This document shows positions 1 to 5,065 of a stretch of 10,378 nt of DNA, piece by piece. The notes under the pieces are model-generated. The model did not search any database. It had not been told where the DNA came from and saw only the letters and a list, made by a program, of their open reading frames with translations. The position numbers were made by a program, and so were the translations under genes. The stretch spans positions 1-10,378 of the forward strand of contig NZ_JASLIP010000059.1 in assembly GCF_030152825.1 (NCBI RefSeq), written 5' to 3'. This stretch comes from Corynebacterium sp. (GTDB lineage: Bacteria; Actinomycetota; Actinomycetes; Mycobacteriales; Mycobacteriaceae). Each line of letters begins with the position of its first letter. The stretch's first letter is position 1.

Positions 1-99
1 CAGAGTAGACTGCATCATCATGTTCCAAGTCATGTATAAAAAATCAAACAATCCCACACACAAAGTGTGTCAGAACCGTTGATCTGCTTGGTTCATCAC

Positions 100-120
100 G
101 CTATTGAGTTCTCAAACAAC
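100..120 (-). promoter_or_regulatory. rrn boxA-type antitermination/processing motif
   Basis: The minus strand reads GTTGTTTGAGAACTCAATAG. From memory this closely matches the conserved block before 16S in mycobacterial and corynebacterial rRNA operons, where Nus-factor antitermination and RNase processing act. It is the main support for calling the left edge an rRNA leader. Confidence 0.65.
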
Positions 121-321
121 ATATGCACACAACACTCCACAACCACAACACTGTGGCGCTTCACGTTGAGGCGGATTCCGAGCTTATCACCCACATGAAC
201 CAGAAGCAAACCGGAGAAAAACTCTCGATTACTCACCGTTCACCAAAGCTTGGTGACAAGGAAACAAGACCGAAGGGGAACCCAACCACCCGGTAATAAC
301 CGGCAGTCTTGCAGGATTGCT

Positions 322-350
322 AAGCTACACCATCCAAGAACCAGATGCAA
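322..350 (-). promoter_or_regulatory. Possible second rrn promoter
   Basis: The minus strand shows TTGCAT (350-345), a 17-nt spacer and TAGCTT (327-322). The -10 fits the loose corynebacterial TAnnnT pattern, and multiple tandem promoters are common for rrn operons. Each hexamer matches consensus at only about three positions, so the call is weak. Confidence 0.22.
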
Positions 351-425
351 ACACAGAAGCAAAACCCGTTAAGGATCTTGATTCCCCCGTGCGCATCGGC
401 CTGTCGGCCTTGCTTGCAGATCAAT

Positions 426-454
426 AATTTACACACACTCCACAACAAACACAA
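426..454 (-). promoter_or_regulatory. Candidate rrn promoter P1
   Basis: The minus strand has a -35-like TTGTGT (454-449), a 17-nt spacer and a -10-like TAAATT (431-426). Its position just downstream of the preceding terminator and about 300 nt before the boxA-type motif suits an rRNA promoter. Both hexamers are imperfect, so this is a positional inference. The -35 overlaps the U-tract region of the terminator. Confidence 0.4.
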
Positions 455-486
455 AACCCCAGCTCACAGACGCTTTCGAACTGGGG
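447..486 (-). terminator. Rho-independent terminator after the ABC/permease operon
   Basis: On the minus strand CCCCAGTTC (486-478) can pair with GAGCTGGGG (465-457) across a 12-nt loop. The stem is nine base pairs with one G-T wobble, followed by TTTTGTGTTTG. It lies about 90 nt past the stop of the membrane-protein frame and before the rRNA leader, where it would insulate the two units. The plus strand lacks a U-tract, so it acts in one direction. Confidence 0.75.
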
Positions 487-575
487 CTCAGCTCTCGGCA
501 CGGACGCTACCCACCCAAGGTCTGGATGTGGCTGGAGTTCCGCGCGTCCTGCTTGAGGCTGCGTGTGTAGAAGAC
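487..575. other. Short 3' untranslated stretch of the ABC/permease operon
   Basis: These bases lie between the stop of the membrane-protein frame and the terminator stem. I see no gene or conserved element in them. Confidence 0.5.
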
Positions 576-1892
576 CTACGCAGCGATAACCGCATAGACC
601 GCGGTGAGGAGGACACCGATGGCCGCTCGAGGTAGCGGATCAACGTCCCCGGTGAAGAACAGCTGGAAGCAGAGCACCGTCACCATTGCCATGCCGTAGG
701 CGAGGAAACCGCCGACCGTCAGCGCACCAGCCTTGGGCCACCGTAGTGTGGCGAGCGCACTCAACAATGTGGTGCCCAGGATTTGGAAGAGCACGATCAG
801 CCCCAGCATCGGCGCGCCCATCAACATCTCGTTAGCGCTGAACTGCTCCCGCAGCGTGCTCTCGCCATTCAACAACGCGGGGTAACCGATCAGGACGATA
901 GCCAGGGGCACCGACCAGCAGGTCCTCACAGTCCCCACCAAAGCAGCTTCACGCCATGCCCGCCGGCTTCCGCCAAAGGCCAACCACTGGATGTAATTTT
1001 TCGGCAGCCCGTACGCGGTGAGCAACCACCTGCTGCCGATTAGCGCGCCAACAACCGTAATCCGTAGATAGGCCCCGATCGCATGCGCAGCCCAAGGCCA
1101 AAACGCCAACACGAGACCAAGCGCCAATGCGATGCTGCACTCCCATTTCGCCAGGGTTAGCCCAAGCAGGCGCAGCGGCCTGGTCACCGCAGCTTCGAGT
1201 GCCGTGTCTGCTTCGAAAGCCGCCCGCTCTTCGCGCCTCAAGTCTTCCGCATCCGAGACTGCCGGGCTAGCGGCTCCACCTTCAGAGCTCGACGCCACCT
1301 TCCGCGATTTCGCCTTCTCCGCTCGGACCAGGATGTCCTGCTCGCCCACCGCGTCATTGCGGATGTCCACATGGGCACTCCAGCCCTGGTAGACGGCGTA
1401 GGTGAAAAGAAGCAGATAGCCCACAAGGCAGGCGAGCAGAAGACTTCCCGAGCTCAGCATCCCGCCAGCGGTCCGAGAAATCACGACGACTATAAGGAGG
1501 TATAGCGCCGAGGCCGGGATCGTCAGCCCCCACATGGACACGGCGAGCCGGCGAATCTGAGCAGAGCTCAGCCCGAACACCCGCAACTCTTCGCCCTTCG
1601 CTTGGAAGACGAAGTTCACGCTGCTCACAGCGCCGCCGACGAAGAAGACATAAAAAAAGTTCATTGGCCGGTGCTCTACCTCGCCAACGATCGCGAGGAA
1701 GCTCATGAGCACTACGAAGAGCAGCGTCCAGAGCACGCTCCGCTACGACGCAAAGAGGAAGACCCGGCCCATCGCTCGGGTGTTTAGCCCCTGGACCTGG
1801 GACGAAGCCTCGCCCGCAACCCCCTTTTTTTCCGCCACCTTGATCCCACCGCCCAACGGCTGCGCATGACGATCACTCGTTTTATTGCTCAT
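576..1892 (-). pseudogene. ABC transporter membrane subunit, interrupted by UAG at codon 50
   Basis: The frame opens with ATG at 1892, preceded by AAAGGAGG (1906-1899) six nt upstream. The start overlaps the end of the ATPase frame by 11 nt, implying translational coupling. It runs 438 codons to TAG at 578-576 with one interruption, an amber codon at 1745-1743. The amber sits inside the first hydrophobic segment (VFLFAS, stop, RSVLWTLLFVV). Hydrophobic segments continue on both sides in the same frame, so one substitution explains the break; a Leu TTG to TAG change would fit. About ten membrane segments follow, with a charged cytoplasmic loop near codons 190-225. Sequence alone does not place it in a named permease family; the role as YtrB partner is inferred from context. 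A GTG at codon 53 could restart translation but has no clear Shine-Dalgarno and would lose the first half of the membrane segment. Read-through or sequencing error are alternatives. Confidence 0.75.
1743..1745 (-). other. In-frame amber (UAG) codon in permease frame
   Basis: The minus strand reads TCG TAG CGG at codons 49-51, counted from the ATG at 1892. The frame is otherwise continuous from 1892 to 576. Confidence 0.9.
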
Positions 1893-1906
1893 CCTGGGCC
1901 TCCTTT
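1893..1906 (-). promoter_or_regulatory. Strong Shine-Dalgarno deciding the permease start
   Basis: AAAGGAGG (1906-1899) stands six nt before ATG 1892, inside the last codons of the ATPase frame. It shows that the true permease start is 1892 rather than the GTG at 1736, which matters because the amber codon falls between the two. Confidence 0.8.
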
Positions 1907-2214
1907 CCGGTCAGCGCGAGTACCGCCTGCTCCAGGTCCGTGGCTTGGAGCTGGACACCCGCGCGTTGCGCCGCCGCCGCGGCCTCCGGCGCCTCGGGGT
2001 CATAGCTGAGGGTCAGCCTGCGCAAACCGGTGCTGGTGACGTCCTTAATAAGGAAGGAAGAAGGGGCGACGGACAAGGAAGCAGACCACTGCTCGAGGAA
2101 GGCGGACACTGCCTGGCTGGGGCCGGAGACCAGGTGGATGCGGCTGGAAACGGTCTCGAGTGGGCCGAATTCCAGGAGCTTGCCCTCGTCGATGATGATC
2201 ACCTGGTCCAGCAG

Positions 2215-2217
2215 TCA
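2215..2217 (-). other. In-frame opal (UGA) codon in ATPase frame
   Basis: The codon lies between HHLGDVA and LLDQVIII, with ABC ATPase homology in the same frame on both sides. The context is UGA followed by C, which is generally regarded as a leaky stop context. Confidence 0.9.
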
Positions 2218-2898
2218 GGCGACGTCCCCGAGGTGGTGGGTGGAGAGGATCACCGTGCGGGGGTTGCGCTCCAGGTCGCACATGAGGAATTGGTAGAAGG
2301 CTTCGCGGCTCTGCACGTCGAGGCCGTGATAGGGCTCGTCCAGCAGGGTGATCGGGCACTGCGCTGCTAGGTCGAGGATGATGCTCACCGCCGAGCGCTG
2401 TCCGCGGGACATCGCGCGCAACCGCTTGCTGGTATCGATGCGGAAGGCCTGGATCATCTCCGCCGCGAAGGCCTGATCCCAGGTCGGCCAGCGAAGCTCC
2501 GCGATCCGCAGCACGCTATGCACCGGGAGGTCCTGCGGCCACGAGGCGTCCGGGCCAGCGAGAATGATGCGCTCCAGCGCCCACTCGTTATCGCGGATGG
2601 GCTGGCCATCCAGGGTCACCGTGCCGGAGCTGTTCAGCTGCAGCGCGATAGCCCGGAGCAGGGTGGTCTTCCCCGCGCCGTTTCGACCGATCAGGCCGTA
2701 GACCTGGCCTCCCGGGATCTGCAGGCTGATGCCATCGACGGCCGGGTGGGTTTTCTTGCCGAAGCTGACCGTCAGGCCCGATAGCTCGATGCTGGGTGCA
2801 GGCCCCTGTGGGACGCTCGTTCCAACGCTTTCTTTCAGGTGGTTCACGGTTGTGCCTTCCTGTGTGGTGGGATGCGCGGGCTTCGCTGCGGTGCTGGG

Positions 2899-3273
2899 TC
2901 AGTCATAAAGCCCCCGACTTTCGGCGACGTTGCCGAGGAGCTCGCGGAGCTCGCTGGCGGTCATGTCCAGTTTCGCGGCCTCGTCGACCAGCGGCACCAG
3001 GTAGCGGCCGGCGAAGGCCTCCTTGCGTTGTGCGATGACCTTCTCCCGAGCGCCCTCGGTGACAAACATGCCGATACCTCGCTGTTTCTGGAGCACCCCG
3101 GCGTCCACCAACAGGCTCAAGCCCTTGCGGGCTGTGGCCGGGTTGATTGCATGGAAGGCAGCGAGCTCGTTCGTCGACGGTGCCCGCTCCCCCTCTGGTA
3201 GGGAGCCATCCACAATGGCATCCGCCACGAGCTCGGCCACTTGCTGAAACAGCGGCGTGGTGGCTTCCTCCAT
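2899..3273 (-). CDS. GntR-family transcriptional repressor, YtrA subfamily
   Basis: A 124-residue DNA-binding regulator starts at ATG 3273 with GGGGAGG four nt upstream. Residues 7-75 form the GntR winged helix-turn-helix, with PLFQQVAELVADAIVDGSLPEG, the R-x-PS-x-NELA helix and the RGIGMFV wing all recognisable. The short remaining tail of about 50 helical residues, instead of a large FadR or HutC effector domain, is typical of the YtrA subgroup. YtrA members usually repress the ABC transporter operon in which they are encoded, often in response to cell-wall stress. Here the next gene, 51 nt downstream, is an ABC ATPase, which supports autoregulation of the operon. The frame is intact although both downstream genes carry stop codons. 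Effector unknown. Confidence 0.88.
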   Translation of the reverse strand: MEEATTPLFQQVAELVADAIVDGSLPEGERAPSTNELAAFHAINPATARKGLSLLVDAGVLQKQRGIGMFVTEGAREKVIAQRKEAFAGRYLVPLVDEAAKLDMTASELRELLGNVAESRGLYD

Positions 3274-3370
3274 GGCACCTCCCCTTACTCGTGTTCGATC
3301 CCCTCGATGGGGCGTGGTTGATGTTCACCGTCCGACCAGGTTGCGACTCAGCTCCGTGAGCCACCTATTT

Positions 3371-3394
3371 GGTTAGTTACTTGTGCAACCAACC
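3371..3394. promoter_or_regulatory. Candidate GntR/YtrA operator (inverted repeat)
   Basis: GGTTAGTT (3371-3378) and AACCAACC (3387-3394) form an imperfect inverted repeat, seven of eight positions paired, with an 8-nt centre. It lies about 100 nt upstream of the regulator's start in the divergent intergenic region. Autoregulated GntR proteins normally bind such palindromes over their own promoter. The flanking DNA is AT-rich compared with the surrounding genes. Confidence 0.45.
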
Positions 3395-3401
3395 ATATAA
3401 C
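3373..3401 (+). promoter_or_regulatory. Possible plus-strand promoter overlapping the operator
   Basis: TATAAC (3396-3401) is a good -10 element. Seventeen nt upstream is TTAGTT (3373-3378), a poor -35. It would transcribe toward the NYN gene with a leader of about 115 nt, and the inverted repeat at 3371-3394 falls within it. On the minus strand the same DNA offers TTGTTA (3403-3398) and TAACTA (3379-3374) with an 18-nt spacer, a candidate promoter for the GntR operon. Neither direction is certain. Confidence 0.3.
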
Positions 3402-3447
3402 AACTCTTTGATGCACACTAGAGGGGAAAGCGCCACGCGCACGGGCG

Positions 3448-3476
3448 CTCAAGAAGTACAGTGCGCAATGGATAAT
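3448..3476 (+). promoter_or_regulatory. Candidate promoter of the NYN gene
   Basis: GATAAT (3471-3476) matches the -10 consensus at five positions, with a weak -35 (CTCAAG, 3448-3453) 17 nt upstream. Transcription would begin near 3483, leaving a leader of roughly 38 nt before ATG 3521. The -10 is enclosed by a perfect inverted repeat, CAGTGC (3459-3464) and GCACTG (3477-3482). Confidence 0.35.
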
Positions 3477-3520
3477 GCACTGAAAATTGTGAAACTAAAG
3501 AAACGGACAACCGACCCATC

Positions 3521-5047
3521 ATGCTCGAGCGAACACAGATCTTTGTCGATACTTCTTATCTCCTAGCTAGCTTCTATAACTCCTGGGAAACTGGCGCCCG
3601 CGCGCAATTAGAGATCGACCTGCCGGAGGTCGTATGTACCTTGGGCCGAATCGCCCAGGACCAGCTCAAACAACCCATTCACCGACAATTTTGGTACGAC
3701 GGCATCCCGGAGTCCGGGCCGCACCGCTACCAGCGTTCCCTGCGCAGCGAACCAGGCGTGCAGCTGCGCAGCGGCCAGCTCATCGAATGGGGCGACCGGC
3801 GCACGCAGAAGGCAGTGGACACCCGCCTCGTCGCGGACATGGTGCTCGCCGCCGTCCGCGGCAACGTCTCGGATATCGTCCTCGTCTCTGGCGATGCGGA
3901 CATGCTGCCCGGCGTGGAAGAGGCCGTGAACGCGGGCATTCGCGTGCACCTCTATGGCTTCGGCTGGGATTCCATGTCCTCCCAGCTGCGCTTCGCCTGC
4001 GATACGACCACGATCCTCGACCCGCGCGAGGATTTCCGCGACACCATGCGCCTGCAGATCCTGGAGGGGCCGCTGCCCACCAATGCCAACGCCACCCCCC
4101 TGCCAGGCGAAACGCAGGGCGAGGACAGCCCATGCCCGGAGTTCAAGCCCCTCGGCGATGCGGAAGAGCCCGAAGAGCCGGGACCGAGCGTCATTCCGGA
4201 TATGGAGCGCAGCAAACCGGCCACCAAGCCCGCGGCAGAAGCAAGCACCAACAACGCCCCTGGGGACGTCGCGCCAACCGAGACTGCCGCGGACCCGGCC
4301 TCGGCAGCTGCACCCGCGCAGGCTTCGGCCACCCCCGCAGCAACAGAAGAAGACCCGGCAAGCGGTGTACGGGCCAACGCTGCTGCGGCAACCACCACGA
4401 CGGATGAGCAGGCAGCGTCCCCATCGGCCGCCCCAAGCCCCGCGGCGCACCCCGCCGCACCCAAGTCTGCGCCGAAGCCCGGGCCCAAGCCGGGTCCGGC
4501 ACCTGCTGCCTCCACCGAACCAGCGACGACCGAGCCGACCGCCGAAACAATGGCGCAACCGACCCCCAACACCGTCGCCGCTCAGGAGCGCACCGCGCCG
4601 ACCAATGCGGCACCGGACAACACGGCCGAGCAGGGCGAGGCAGCACAGCCCCAGGCAGAGGCGCCGGCCACAGCCACCGAGGACACCCCGGAACCAGCGC
4701 CGAAGCCGAAGCCAAATCCGTCCATGATGGCCCGCCACCGCAAGCTGCGCTCCCGCTACGTCCCGCTCCCCAACGAGGTCTGGGCGTCCGCGGGAGAGCA
4801 GAACCCCTACGACATCGGCCAGCAATACGCCGTCTGGTGGTTCGACAACGCCGCGAGCGAGGCCCAGAAGGACAACGCCCACCTGCTCTCCGGCGGCGGC
4901 CTTCCCCCGGAGATCGACCGCCCGCTCCTGCAGTTCGCTTGCGATACCCTCCACGAGTACACCCTGACGGAGGCCCAGCGCGTCGGACTGCGCGATGGTT
5001 TCCACAGCGGTATCCGCGGCATCATGCTCCGCGGCCCGCGCGCTTAA
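3521..5047 (+). CDS. NYN-domain (PIN-like nuclease fold) protein with Ala/Pro-rich linker
   Basis: The 508-residue protein has three parts. Residues 1-175 form a NYN domain of the LabA/Limkain type, a PIN-like fold associated with metal-dependent RNA cleavage. Its acidic positions are visible: D10 in IFVDTSYLLA, D100 and D106 in KAVDTRLVADM, and D125/D127 in LVSGDADM, followed by the AGIRVHLYGF strand. YDG at 59-61 is also typical. Residues about 180-399 are low-complexity Ala/Pro/Thr/Glu with Lys-Pro-Gly-Pro repeats, probably a disordered linker. Residues 400-508 form a compact, Trp-containing C-terminal domain that I do not recognise. No signal peptide or membrane segment is seen, so it is likely cytoplasmic. 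ATG 3521 fits because NYN homology begins at once; the Shine-Dalgarno is weak. aftA follows after 18 nt, suggesting co-transcription. Substrate and role are unknown. Confidence 0.85.
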   Translation: MLERTQIFVDTSYLLASFYNSWETGARAQLEIDLPEVVCTLGRIAQDQLKQPIHRQFWYDGIPESGPHRYQRSLRSEPGVQLRSGQLIEWGDRRTQKAVDTRLVADMVLAAVRGNVSDIVLVSGDADMLPGVEEAVNAGIRVHLYGFGWDSMSSQLRFACDTTTILDPREDFRDTMRLQILEGPLPTNANATPLPGETQGEDSPCPEFKPLGDAEEPEEPGPSVIPDMERSKPATKPAAEASTNNAPGDVAPTETAADPASAAAPAQASATPAATEEDPASGVRANAAAATTTTDEQAASPSAAPSPAAHPAAPKSAPKPGPKPGPAPAASTEPATTEPTAETMAQPTPNTVAAQERTAPTNAAPDNTAEQGEAAQPQAEAPATATEDTPEPAPKPKPNPSMMARHRKLRSRYVPLPNEVWASAGEQNPYDIGQQYAVWWFDNAASEAQKDNAHLLSGGGLPPEIDRPLLQFACDTLHEYTLTEAQRVGLRDGFHSGIRGIMLRGPRA

Positions 5048-5065
5048 AACCGACCTTCGGCGTGC

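Larger units (their letters stand above)
1..425 (-). other. rRNA operon leader (upstream of a 16S gene lying off the left edge)
   Basis: No protein gene is credible here. Read on the minus strand, positions 120-100 contain TTGTTTGAGAACTCAATAG, a motif found in actinobacterial rrn leaders and 16S-23S spacers (boxA/antitermination and processing region). A protein gene and its terminator lie directly upstream, so this should be the leader before 16S rather than the internal spacer. The stretch has several small hairpins, as expected of rRNA precursor: TCACCAA/TTGGTGA at 240-256, CCGGT/ACCGG at 290-303 and ACACAC/GTGTGT at 56-70. The mature 16S start is not inside the window, so assignment rests on the leader motif and layout alone. 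Confidence 0.7.
1882..2847 (-). pseudogene. ABC transporter ATP-binding protein (YtrB-like), interrupted by UGA at codon 211
   Basis: This is an ABC ATPase of the kind paired with YtrA-type regulators. GTG at 2847 is preceded by AGGAAGG with a 7-nt gap. Residues 54-61 are the Walker A motif GRNGAGKT. SRGQR at 147-151 replaces the usual LSGGQ signature, Walker B ends in D170-E171, GLD at 175-177 is the D-loop and H204 is the H-loop histidine. Directly after this core, codon 211 is TGA (2217-2215, in GCC TGA CTG). The frame then resumes with LLDQVIIIDEGKLLEFG, which is normal ABC sequence after the H-loop, and continues to TAA at 1884-1882 (321 codons in all). The truncated product would retain every nucleotide-binding motif but lose about 110 C-terminal residues. 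A GTG at 2202 could restart translation but would give only a tail. I call it a recent nonsense pseudogene; read-through cannot be excluded. Confidence 0.8.

Noticed and set aside
1..575. tRNA gene or small RNA gene in the non-coding left region
   Set aside because: I found no T-loop GGTTCRANYCC block with a matching acceptor stem; the hairpins fit an rRNA leader and a terminator.
345..635. Plus-strand open frame of 96 codons in the left region
   Set aside because: It crosses the rRNA leader, the minus-strand terminator and the end of the membrane-protein gene, and it has no ribosome site or recognisable sequence.
1885..2370. Plus-strand open frame of 161 codons opposite the ATPase gene
   Set aside because: It is the mirror of recognisable ABC ATPase sequence, and its composition reflects antisense codon bias.
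3369..3566. Plus-strand 65-codon frame in the divergent intergenic region
   Set aside because: It begins inside the candidate operator, has no supporting ribosome site and runs into the NYN gene in another frame.
4088..4717. Possible repeat array or CRISPR-like structure in the NYN linker
   Set aside because: The repetition is codon-level Ala/Pro/Lys bias in a coding region, without regular units or spacers.
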